NCBI GenBank assembly: GCA_964036195.1
Contig: OZ038460.1
Span: 19,989,526-20,053,525 of the forward strand
DNA length: 64,000 bases
Source of the DNA: Sphaerolaimus hirsutus
Taxonomy: Eukaryota; Nematoda; Chromadorea; Monhysterida; Sphaerolaimidae
Direction of reading: 5' to 3'
Shown: positions 55,801 to 64,000 of the stretch, piece after piece
How the letters are laid out: the number at the start of each line of letters is the position of its first letter
How positions within the stretch are numbered: position 1 is the stretch's first letter
Notes under the pieces: generated by a model
Databases searched by the model: none
Told to the model about the DNA's origin: nothing
What the model saw: only the letters and a program-made list of their open reading frames with translations
Made by a program: the position numbers and the translations under genes

Positions 55801-58800
55801 AGTAAATGTGTTAATGTAAGTAAATGTGTTAATGTAAGTGTATTCCAGGACAAAACAAACCCTCTACTTGCAAACCATGTCCATGCTATTGCAATGATAT
55901 TCACAACATTTCCCAGATAATGCGCCTAATGGTTCCTATCCCAATTCAAAGCTTGCTCACGAGCCGATCGGCGACGTTCAAATGCATTCTGTTGCATTCA
56001 TTATGTTGAAAATGACTTTGTTTTGTTGGTATTTTATGTGCAATGTACCAGGGGTCAGTCGCGTCGTGATGGCTTGTGTTTGTTAACCCGAAGTCTCAGG
56101 TGTAAAATAACATCACAAAAAGAAGGAAACTTGATTTGATTTGACGTATATCGTGCGTCTTACACAAATAAATAGCACAGAATTAGCATGGCTGCACTTT
56201 ATGAGCCGCAAAAATTTTTGGCGCTTGGCGCCAACATCCTCTGGCGCCATTGGCGCTTGGCGCCGCGTTCTAGAAAAGCGCCATGGCGCTTTTGGCGCTT
56301 GGCGCCGAAAGTCTGGCGCTTTTTACATCACTAAACGTGGGTACATGTATTAGGTTGTAAACTAAATAACCTTATTTTTTTGCGATTTCACATTCATGCG
56401 TCCCATTCTGTTGTACATTGGCGGACATTAATGCCGTTCGAGTATGTTGGAGTTTGGAGTTGGGGCTATGACGCAATCTTTTTGTTTCCTCAAATAATCC
56501 CCCAGTCCCGAGATAATGGGGGTCTATAAAAAGGTGGTCATTTTGAAAAATCCGATCTGGATGTTGACTTTGAAGCTCCATACATCAGCCATTTCCAGGC
56601 CGATTTGAATCAGTTAACACTTAAAATGATCGGTGAAACCCACAGATTCCATTTTTGTGGTCAGATTAGTGATGTTTGAATTTCGTATGCTGATTTGACC
56701 CGGTTTTTCAACACCAGAAATTTGTGTTTCTGACCATGCTATCATAAACTTTAGATAAAGAGAATTCATCTGACGCAAAGAAATTTTTAAATATCTATTT
56801 CCAATCAAACGTTATAGCACTTTGAAATTTAGCCTCCTAACTATAGAAAAAGTAACCGCATAAAGCCGCGGGAATGCAACTTCTCCATATGCATATCCTT
56901 TACACATCTCCAATGGGAGAAGATTTGCTTAACTTACATCACTAATCCGACAACAAAAATGGAATCCGCAAGTTTTACTGATCATTTTAAGCGTTGATCG
57001 ACCCAAATCGTCCCAGAAATGGCTGATGTATGGAGCTGCAAATATCCGTCCAACATCCAGATCGGCCATTCAAAACGACCACCTTTTTATAGACCCCCCT
57101 TATCTCGGGACTGGGGGATTATTTGAGGAAACAAAAAATTTTCGTCATAGCCCCAACCCCAAACCCCAACATACTCGAACAGCATTAATTTCCGCCAATG
57201 TACAACAAAATGGGACGCATGAATGTGAAATCGCAAAAAAATTAAGGTTATTTAGTTTACAACCTAATACATAGACATAAAATGGTTCAAAATTCTGGCG
57301 GTGACAGTGAGTGACAGGCATTTTGGTGGCGGTGACACCGATATATACCATATTACCCCAACTTAACCCCTTGAATTAACCTGCATCAAAATACACCCTC
57401 CCCCTAAAATTTAGCAGGGGAAAAAATAAACCCCCTTCAAATACCCCCACCCAAATTGAGTGTAAAGAGAATGTACACGACAAATACCGCAGTTTGTGAC
57501 CTGTGTGATGCAGAACACAGTTGAAGTCTAGGGTGTCAAAAAATTTGCTTACGGAAAACGGAAATGGAAAAAAATTTGAGCGACCAGCAAATGGAAAACA
57601 AGGCCGGAAAACCAGAAACGGAAAGATGAAATTTGCATGGAAAAGGAAAAAAATTGCTGAAATTTTGATGGAAATGGAGAAAAAAACATAATTGAAAACC
57701 TGCATGCATGTTTACCAGTTTGGCTGAAACAGAGTGATGTTAAGGCCCCTCAATAAATGTGGCGGTGATTGTCACCGCTATGACACCTCATTTTGTGGCG
57801 GTGACATCGAAAAAGCAGGCGGTGACAATCACTGCATCACCGCCACATTTTATGTCACTGACCTAATACATAAAAAACTATCAACTCTGGCATGAAATTT
57901 TACATGAAATTTGATTATCAGAGGCGCCAGGAACAAAACGCCTGGCGCTGGCGCTTGATGCTAGCACCAAAACAAAATACGCCATGGCGCTTCTCGTGCT
58001 TGACGCCAAAGTAGTCCCGGCGCATTTTCCATCACTACATTTGACATCGTTACAGGTCGTCTCATTTGACATTTGACATTTGACACTTTACAGGGTATTT
58101 TACAGGGCCTGGGACTGTCCCAGGTAGCGAGAACTGGCAAATGCTTTCACCTGCGGTTTGGCGAGGGTGGACCGGCTGGCCGCAATCGCCACACCGTTAA
58201 AAGTCACGCCGATTATTGCCAATATCACGTTCGCGGTATGTTGGCAACCTTCCAAGATGCGAATGAGTTGGATGAAGTTGTGGCTGAGTTGGTGAAGCTG
58301 ATTGAAAGTCAAGTTTCAGGTTTGTTGTGGGTCGGTGTCCTGTTGCTGTTAAAATCGAAAATTAGCACAATTTTTTTTTCCAATCGTGTATTTTAATTCG
58401 CCACATCAGTGTGATCGGAGTTGCATATAACGATGGCAAACCCCCGAGGCAAACCCCCGAGATTTAAATTTTTAAGTGTTTTTTCTAAAACTAATTTTCG
58501 AATTTTTCCCCAAATAAATTTTCGAATTTCGAATTTAATTTTCGAATTTTCGAATCTTTTTTAGCAATTTTCGAATTTTTTTGGCCAGTTTTCGAATTTT
58601 TTCAAATAATTTTAGAATTTTTTTGGAAAAATATTGAATCTGAAGCTTTTAAACACATTATTTGGACTGTTTTCATATTCTCCTCAGTTTTTATAACCTT
58701 AAAACGTTCCATAATTTAGCATTAAAAATGGTGGAAGGAGTTATACGGACCAGGACCAGTGTCCTGCTTCTTCATTTAATTCACACATTGACACATTTAA

Positions 58801-60882
58801 TTCACCAACGCAGCAAAGGCAATAAAGGCAACAATTTAAAAATCGGTGTCAAATAAAATATTGGAATCAAATAGAATATTGGCATCAAATAAAATATTGG
58901 CATCAAATACCGTATTTCCTTGAATTAACCCCCCCCCCCCTGGGGGTCTATTACTTTGCCAGAAATTTTTTGAAATCCCAATTGTTAAATTGTTTTTTTT
59001 TGTAAGTAACACAGATGTAAAAAATGCAACAAAAACCGCCATTTATAAGACTCTATAGACTTATATAAGTATGTAGACGGTACAAACCCTGTTCTAACGC
59101 AACACAGTCATTGTTTTTAACGTGTTTCCCAGATCCCACAAACCGCACAAACGTTCTCTATACACCAAATTTGGGCGCGGTATTTCGAGGGGGGGGGGGT
59201 ATAAATTCATAGGGCAAATATTGAGGGGGGTATCTTGAGGGGGGAGGATATTTCAAGGAAATACTGTATAAAAACGGATGTGCCGAAGTCCGCCTCTTCC
59301 GCCGCGGATGACATTTCAAGGGTTTTTTTTGTTACGTTTCGCTTTTTCATACGCGCCGCATATCAATTGTCGCTTTATTTAGCACGTTGAACTTAAGAAT
59401 GCGTTTTGTTGTCTTGAAATGCCTGAAAAATTCGAAAACTATTTTCGAATTTTTGAATTTTCGAATTTTCGAATTTTTTGAAAAATAAATCGATTTTTAA
59501 GTGTTTTTTCTAGGGGTGAAATAAAAATTCGAAAATTCCGGAAAAATTCGAAAATTCGAAAATGTTTTCGAATTTTCGAATCTTTTTTGGCCATCGTTAG
59601 TTGCATAATATTTATATCACAGATGCGATTCCAGAGATAATATTCCAGTTCATTCTAAATGCTGAACGATTTCATGTTGTCTTGATCACTTCTTAAATCT
59701 GGGAAAACACCTTTCTATTTTTTACCTACTAACAATAATAATGATGATATTTATTTCAACTATAAAAATAATCACTCAATTAAAAATATGTATTTACAGG
59801 GACGTATCCAGAATTTGAGCGGGGGGCTGCTTGTTTACGGAGGCCGGCGAGGGGGGGGGGGGGCTCAGCCCCCCTAAAATTTTAGCTACATAGTGACGGA
59901 ATGGCGTCATGGTACTGGCGCCATTAGTATGCGCCACGCCATGGCGCCATTGGCGTTGGCGTCAGCGCCATGGAATGCTGTATATGTATGTAGATTCACA
60001 TACAAAACAGCAAAAAAACACAACACTGAGTGTATTTACCGTATTTCCTCGAAATACCCCCCCCCCCCTCGAAATACCCACCCCCCCCCCCCCTCGTTTG
60101 AACCCCCCCCCTCTCGAGACCACTATGAAACAATCACCCCCCCCCCCTCGGAAATACCCCCCCCCCCAGATTGAGTGTAAAGAGAACGTACATGACAAAT
60201 ACTGCAGTTTGTGTTCTGCGTAGTGCAGAACACACGTTTAAAACAATGTCGTAATCACGTTAGAACAGTGGTTTATACTGTCTACATACTAGTATTAGTC
60301 TACATAACCTTATAAATGGCGGTTTTTGTTGTATTTTTTGAACGTTTCAGACGACAATTTCGTACTGGGATTTGAAAAATTTTCTTGTGAAATAATAACC
60401 CCCCCCTCGAAATACCCCCCCCCCTCGAAATACCCCCCCCCCTCGTTTAACCCCCCCCTCTCGGGACCACTATGAAACAATCACCCCCCGGGGGGTATTT
60501 CGAGGAAATACGGTATAATGATTTGTGGCCAATTGAGCAAATCCGAATAGCAAATGATAATACCTTATGTGTGGTGAAGAATGCGCGCTTGCGCGCAAAA
60601 TTTTTAACGCTGACGTTGAAAAAGTCACATTTTCCGGTCACTTTTTGGTCTTGCCCCGGGAGGGGGGGGGGGGGGGCTGCAGCCCCCCCGCCCCCCCCCT
60701 GGATACGGCCCTGTGTATTTAGACAATTCAACATTTCAGATTCTGACTGGACATACAGTTTTGCAGTTGGTGGGTATATTTGGTCCGGTTCGACGTCATC
60801 ATACACAGAGCAATTGAAGAAAACTACCGATTGGTCACTGCTGAGGTATTTGGATGGAACAAGACCGGATGTGGCTGCACGC
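46897..60882 (+). CDS. Tandem C-type lectin-like domain gene, partial
   Basis: Seven exons join in frame: 46897-47001, 47194-47298, 48061-48183, 50321-50446, 52300-52379, 58124-58319 and 60740-60882. The first four form one C-type lectin-like domain: GKCLYL, KCGSEGGTALAIATVEEFNYV, DGSPFYGAPYDARHPTSG, EYCVNLI..DYYCELDRTFSAC. Exons 5-7 begin a second (DCDFYANL, TGKCFHL, YCQ..GMLATFQDANELDEVV, FAVGGYIWSG). Such domains bind sugars or other ligands outside the cell, so a secreted or membrane protein is likely. A candidate signal-peptide exon lies at 31993. Calcium ligands such as EPN/WND are not evident, so sugar binding is unproven. The 3' exons are missing or beyond the window. Introns range from 192 bp to 5.7 kb and are mostly transposons. 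Confidence 0.8.
47002..47193 (+). mobile_element. Introner-like element forming the whole of intron 1 of the lectin gene
   Basis: 192 bp: GTGCACTCCCGGACCC ... GGGTCCGGGAGTGCCCCCAG. The two halves are almost perfect inverse copies (CTGTAAAATATCCTGTAAAA / TTTTACAGGATATTTTACAG). The flanking exons read through in frame (GAR|GPEHF, phase 1). The second lectin repeat has no intron at this place. Confidence 0.8.
47492..48048. mobile_element. hAT-like GCGCC-family element in lectin intron 2
   Basis: Ends TAGTGATGAAATGGCGCC and ..CATCACTA, flanked by GTCACAAC on both sides (47484-47491 and 48049-48056). It ends 12 bp before exon 3, so the acceptor now lies just beyond the element. Confidence 0.88.
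48193..48602. mobile_element. T-family element, GTGTAAACCGCCCGGG variant
   Basis: TACCGTATTTCTCCGTGTAA to its inverse, starting 9 bp after the exon 3 donor. Non-coding. Confidence 0.75.
48640..49030. mobile_element. Fold-back element, TGATACGCACATCTGCCC ends
   Basis: Near-perfect palindrome: the left arm starts TGATACGCACATCTGCCC and the right arm is its inverse. Inside are repeated CACTTCACTCATATCTGAAA units in both orientations. Non-coding. Confidence 0.75.
50047..50284. mobile_element. Terminal-repeat element, CCTACACACACTAG ends
   Basis: CCTACACACACTAGTTTTCAC to GTGAAAACTAGTGTGTGTAGG, about 240 bp, ending 36 bp before lectin exon 4. Related ends occur at 42070 and 63160. Confidence 0.6.
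50447..52299. repeat. Lectin intron 4: repeats only
   Basis: 50640-50780 and 51940-52070 carry TTTACGCTTACGCTTT arrays in inverse orientation. 51137-51821 is a T-family element (TACCGTATTTCTTC to ..GAAATACGGTA) with a second, GAATAAC variant nested inside. Open stretches here translate repeats. Confidence 0.55.
52380..52612 (+). mobile_element. Left half of the introner-like element opening lectin intron 5
   Basis: Starts exactly at the donor: CATCTG|GTGCCACTCTCAGACCCTGTG. It includes three direct tandem units of about 60 bp (AAATGTCAAATGTCAAGCGG..GTCGAACGTCATGTAAAATG). The right half lies at 58060-58123. Confidence 0.65.
52690..53345. repeat. Dispersed repeats inside lectin intron 5
   Basis: 52690-52880 is copy 2 of the TTTTATTTTA repeat of 14895-15175. 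52980-53230 is the inverse of 38700-39060. A short palindrome (GACTTGTGACACTTGCGACGTGTCACAAGTC) is centred near 52936. Confidence 0.5.
53346..55259. mobile_element. hAT-like TTTTCCG element carrying a BEL/Pao fragment
   Basis: Ends TAGGGTGTCAAATTTCCG and TTTTTTTTGACACCCTA, flanked by the exact duplication CCTATTAC (53338-53345 and 55260-55267). Both arms are TTTTCCG repeats. The 1.2-kb middle (53599-54813) is retrotransposon pol. Confidence 0.85.
53599..54813 (-). pseudogene. BEL/Pao retrotransposon reverse transcriptase fragment
   Basis: Three pieces in shifting frames: 54813-54439 (LDDQLEKGIIEIC..IHYLPHQPVI), 54449-53913 (SFNECLFRGPITTPSALGL, LTANIEKAFLQIGLHDQARD, FGLVCSPAVIKYHL, NNIYIDNFIM) and 53808-53599 (SAYDPIGFTAPVSLTLK). 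The order and motifs are those of Pao-type RT and its connecting region. The catalytic motif reads YIDN where many relatives have YVDD. There is no gag, integrase or LTR. The fragment sits inside the hAT-like element. Confidence 0.85.
55519..56333. mobile_element. hAT-like GCGCC-family element
   Basis: TAGTGATGTAAAAGCGCC to GGCGCTTTTTACATCACTA with the 8-bp duplication AACGTGGG (55511-55518 and 56334-56341). TGGCGCTTTTGGCGCTTGGCGC arrays at both ends, AT-rich centre. Confidence 0.88.
56346..57271. mobile_element. Large fold-back element, about 330-bp arms
   Basis: Left arm 56346-56680 and right arm 56935-57271 are inverse copies (TGTATTAGGTTGTAAACTAA ... inverse). They contain GGACATTAATGCCGTTCGAG / AACAGCATTAATTTCCGCC and a shared TAGTGATG/CATCACTA at the inner ends. 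A spacer of about 250 bp. Non-coding. Confidence 0.8.
57272..58058. repeat. Stack of partial elements
   Basis: 57273-57855 lies between GACATAAAATG and CATTTTATGTC and is rich in GGCGGTGACA. Inside it are a T-family left end (57350-57460) and a one-ended TTTTCCG element (57531-57735, starting TAGGGTGTCAAAA). 57920-58042 is the right end of a GCGCC element (..CCATCACTA). Confidence 0.5.
58059..58123 (+). mobile_element. Right half of the introner-like element closing lectin intron 5
   Basis: CATTTGACACTTTACAGGGT then TTTTACAGGGCCTGGGACTGTCCCAG, ending exactly at the acceptor of exon 6. With 52380-52612 it brackets 5.7 kb of later insertions; the exons join in phase 0 (RHL|VARTGKC). Confidence 0.65.
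58428..59599. mobile_element. hAT-like TTTTCGAA element with a nested T-family element
   Basis: TAACGATGGC to GCCATCGTTA with the 8-bp duplication GTTGCATA (58420-58427 and 59600-59607). The interior is TTTTCGAATTTTCG repeats. A T-family element lies within at about 58912-59270. Confidence 0.85.
59797..60713. mobile_element. hAT-like CAGGGACGTATCCAG element with nested T-family element
   Basis: CAGGGACGTATCCAG to CTGGATACGGCCCTG with the duplication TGTATTTA (59789-59796 and 60714-60721). It contains a GCGCC fragment (59895-59975) and a complete T-family element (60037-60515). It ends 26 bp before lectin exon 7. Confidence 0.82.
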
Positions 60883-61157
60883 TAGGGTTCAAACGATATC
60901 ACTTTTCGATATCGATATTCGATATTCGATATTTTTTCAAAATTTTCGATATCGATATTCGATATTCGATATTTTTTCAAAATTTTCGATATCGATATTC
61001 GATATTCGATAGTTTTTCAAAATTTTTGATATCGATATTCGATACGATATGGACCCTCGATATCGATATTCGATATTCGATACTAAAAAATGGTCGATAT
61101 TCGATATCGATATTTCGATATTTTCGATATTCGATATTTAGCTTTTGGTATAGCAAG

Positions 61158-61728
61158 TAGGGTGTCAACTTTCCGTTTTCCGTTTTCCGTTTCCGCTTTC
61201 CGCAGGCAAATTTTTTTCCGTTTCCGTTTCCGTTTTCCGGCTGCTAAATTTTTTTTCCGTTTCCATTTCCGTTTTTCCAGCCCATTTTCCGTTTTCCGGC
61301 TAAATTTTCAGTTTTTCCGCCTTTTTCCGTTTTCCGGCTCAATTGTCAGTTTTGCCAACTTTTTTTCACTTTCCAGCTCAATTTTCTGTTTTCTGTTTCA
61401 GCCAAACTGGTAAACATGCATGTAAAATCTCAATTATGGGATTTTTTTCTATTTCTAGCAAGATTTCTGCAAATTTTTTTATTTCCGGATAAATTTCTGC
61501 AAATTTTTTTCCGTTTCCGGTAAAATTTCAGAAATTTTTTTCCGTTTCCGGCATAATTTCAGTAAATTTTTCCGTTTCCGTTTCCGTTTTCCGGCCTTTC
61601 ATTTTTCCGTTTTCCGTTTTCCGGCAAGTGCAAATTTTTTTCCGTTTCCGTTTCCGTTTTCCGGCAAGTGCAAAATTTTTTCCGTTTCCGTTTCCGTTTT
61701 CCGCCAAAAAGTTTGTGTTGACACCCTA
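61158..61728. mobile_element. hAT-like TTTTCCG element, copy 3, nested
   Basis: TAGGGTGTCAAC to GTTGACACCCTA with the duplication ATAGCAAG (61150-61157 and 61729-61736). Confidence 0.88.
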
Positions 61729-62098
61729 ATAGCAAGGCATATTTCAAGCAGCATGTTGTATTTTCATATGGTTGCAAACATGGTTGATTATCTCTTTACT
61801 GAAAAGTACAATTGATTTTAACAAGGTTTACAATGGTCAGAATGAAAAAATCGAAGAAAAAACATGACGAATCAAATTGTATCAGACAAACAAAAATTGG
61901 TATATACAACAATTCATACTTATAACCCAATTGTTTAAGGGCATGTTGCAAAAAAGCAGCATATCAGTATTTTCTGGCTTCAAATATGAGGTAGGTAGTT
62001 CAGTAGGTATGTGGCCAAACCAAATACAAGAAATGTGGAGTAAGCACTCCAACAAAGATAACATTAAATACTTTACTTTTACTCATCAACTTAGATAC

Positions 62099-62416
62099 TA
62101 AACACCTTCCCGGTCACGTCCGGCACCCTATTTTTGATTTTACTTGTGACACCCTATCTCCAGTTCTAGAGCGCCCCAGAGGCTGACACTTGGGGGAGAT
62201 ATTGGCGCAACCCCCCTCTACTTCGCATGAATTTGGCGGGTCGTGGCGACCCCTCTCAGGGTGGGTCGCCGCGACCCGCCAAATTCATGCAAAGTAGAGG
62301 GGGGTTACGCCAATATCTCCCCCAAGTGTCAGCCTCTGGGGCGCTCTAGAACTGGGGATAGGGTGTGAGAAGTAAAATCAAAAAATGGGTGCCGGACGTG
62401 ACCGGGAAGGTGTTTA
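62099..62416. mobile_element. Near-perfect 318-bp palindrome
   Basis: TAAACACCTTCCCGGTCACG ... and its inverse, with about 150-bp arms meeting at GGCGACCCCTCTCAGGGTGGGTCGCC. It lies inside the GATATTCG element. Non-coding; high arm identity implies youth or gene conversion. Confidence 0.82.
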
Positions 62417-62719
62417 TAAGCAAATCAAATTAATCACAAATATCTCAAAACAAAAATAATAACTCAATTAAGGACATTATACAGGTTCGATATATCGAAA
62501 ATATGGTCGATATTCGATATCGATATTCGATATTTTTTCAAAATTTTCGATATCGATATTCGATATTCGATATTTTTTCAAAATTTTCGATATCGATATT
62601 CGATATTCGATATTTTTTCAAAATTTTCGATATCGATATTCGATATTCGATATTAAAAAATGGTCGATATCCGATATTCGATATTCGATACGATATATCG
62701 TTTGAACCCTACTGCACGC

Positions 62720-63408
62720 ACTATTTTACTTATGAAATTTGAAAAATTTAGTAAACTCACTAATAAAAAGACATCAATTTGTCAAGTACAAAAACTCAAA
62801 ATGACAATTTCGATATCTGACTGATGCCGGGGTAGTCGAACCATTTCCATCGATACTCTCATACATACGAACGCGTATTTTAAGAATTAGTAATCTTTTT
62901 AAAAAAATTCTGTTTTGAAAAAACCTTGAGTGTTATTTAAAAAAAAACGACGCACACGCCTCACCCACCCCTAAAGTCAGTAGTCAGTAAATTGAGTATT
63001 ATGAGTAGGTAAAATCTGATATGGATGCATGTGAGTTTACTGGAATGAGCTATTGTTTCTATCCATCAACTGTAATTCAGAAACACCTAATTCCGTCAAC
63101 TCAATTGCGATTCAAAGTTTATTTATGAGTTTATTCAATTTTGAGTTTATTGGCACTAAACTAGTGTGTGCAGCACCAATGTGACTCATCTTCCAATCCA
63201 TAATAAGGGTTGGTGTTTTTGAGTTTGCATTCAATGTTGTTGATTATTTTTTTATCCACTTAGGACTATGGCTGGTGGCAAATGGGGCCACTCTCACCAA
63301 TTTTGATTTCCTATTTATAATTTTTAGTTTTTTAGGTTTAAATTTTGACTTTGTGAGCTGATCTAATGTTCCAATTTTGCCTGAGCAAATGTGTTTTTGA
63401 GTCACCAT
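62720..63408. other. No gene assigned
   Basis: A possible short exon starts after TCCACTTAG at 63264, but its frame is undecided. CTAGTGTGTGCAG at 63164 is a relic of the CACTAGTTTTC family. Confidence 0.3.
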
Positions 63409-63575
63409 TAGTGATAGAATGGCGCCATTGGCGCTTGGCGCCCTTTCCCTGTGGCGCCATTGGCGCCTGGCGCCCACTTTCTGAAAAGCGCCATGGCGCC
63501 CTTGGCGCTTGGCGCCCTTTTTCCGTGGCGCCCTAGGCGCCTGGCGCCCTGCCCTCAAATGGCGCCAAAATGGCC
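63409..63575. mobile_element. Partial hAT-like GCGCC element
   Basis: Begins TAGTGATAGAATGGCGCC and continues as GGCGCCATTGGCGCCTGGCG arrays; the right terminus is absent. Confidence 0.6.
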
Positions 63576-63655
63576 CAGTAGAATTTCTAGGTCAGTGCTA
63601 CGTAAACGTAAAAAAATAAAAAAGCGTGTCTGCGAATGATTCAAAATTCGCTGGA

Positions 63656-63859
63656 AAAATGGACAAAGTTGTGCGAGTTGATGGAAATATTTCGTCCAAC
63701 ATTCATCAGACGTATCTGACAGATCAGACGCTAAGAATGATGAACCGTTTAACATGCAGTCTCGTAAATCAACGCATTCAAATCGTCAAAAAAATTGTCC
63801 ACTTCAAGAGTACTCCATTGGAAAAATCTATAGGAAGTGAATGCATTTTTTTCAAATGA
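63656..63859 (+). CDS. Small ORF of unknown origin
   Basis: 67 codons from the ATG at 63656 (MDKVVRVDGNISSNIHQTYL), outside visible repeats. It contains a mixed polar helix (LRMMNRLTCSLVNQRIQIVKKIV). The opposite strand is also open. No paralogue, signal or domain seen; it may be an exon or chance. Confidence 0.2.
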   Translation, partial: KMDKVVRVDGNISSNIHQTYLTDQTLRMMNRLTCSLVNQRIQIVKKIVHFKSTPLEKSIGSECIFFK

Positions 63860-64000
63860 CAGTTTTCACTGTGTTTAAATTGAATGTATGTATTGAATTG
63901 ACAGTGTATGACATTATGCAAAAAATTTCATTGCTAGTATCGTTTTTGGTGCTTACATCGTGGGGAACGTGAATAAGTAAGCGGATGTGTGCTCCAGTGT

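Larger units (their letters stand above)
60883..62711. mobile_element. hAT-like GATATTCGATATCG element inserted in or at lectin exon 7
   Basis: TAGGGTTCAAACGATAT to ATATCGTTTGAACCCTA with the duplication CTGCACGC (60875-60882 and 62712-62719), which lies in the open lectin frame (GTG GCT GCA CGC). The arms are GATATCGATATTC arrays. Two later insertions sit inside (61158-61728 and 62099-62416). Confidence 0.85.

Noticed and set aside
60780..61160. Long plus-strand frame running from lectin exon 7 into IDIRYSI repeats
   Set aside because: The extension past 60882 is translation of the GATATTCG transposon array.

Overview
The window looks like accessory, transposon-saturated DNA from an animal, probably a marine invertebrate; I cannot name the species. 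The evidence is AT-rich DNA, spliced genes with short GT-AG introns, C-type lectin-like domains, a BEL/Pao retrotransposon remnant (a group known mainly from Metazoa), Ty3/Gypsy elements and many nested inverted-repeat elements. It is not bacterial or organellar: there are no operons, rRNA genes or compact gene strings.

Left part (1-12 kb). Two head-to-head gene pairs repeat the same layout. Gene M1 (minus) faces P1 (plus), and M2 (minus) faces P2 (plus). M1 and M2 are paralogues with the same intron positions and phases; P1 and P2 share an N-terminal region. I do not recognise either family. A Ty3/Gypsy polyprotein with one intact 1852-codon frame (2864-8422) lies between the pairs. The 3' remains of another LTR element follow (12.0-13.7 kb).

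13.7-28.4 kb. A 9,105-bp Ty3/Gypsy element lies on the minus strand (17926-27030). It has two 141-bp TG...CA LTRs, a 4-bp target duplication, PBS and PPT. Its gag-pol is broken. Between pol and the 3' LTR it carries a three-exon coiled-coil gene that still has its introns. The whole element sits inside an older inverted-repeat element.

28-46 kb. Mostly nested non-autonomous DNA elements: hAT-like ones with 8-bp target duplications, a TACCGTATTWCCTC terminal-repeat family, and large fold-backs. A possible signal-peptide exon lies at 31993-32102, and a minus-strand coiled-coil gene with duplicated exons at 35.4-38.4 kb.

46.9-60.9 kb. A multi-exon plus-strand gene encodes at least two tandem C-type lectin-like domains. 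Its introns are stuffed with transposons, and hAT-like elements sit at exon edges or inside an exon.

The most interesting signal is a set of fold-back elements whose ends coincide with intron ends: GTG(G/C)CAGTYCC...GGRACTGSC..CAG. Several exactly fill introns between in-frame exons. Comparing the two lectin repeats shows that each has one such intron which the other lacks. This is the signature of introners, transposons that create introns.
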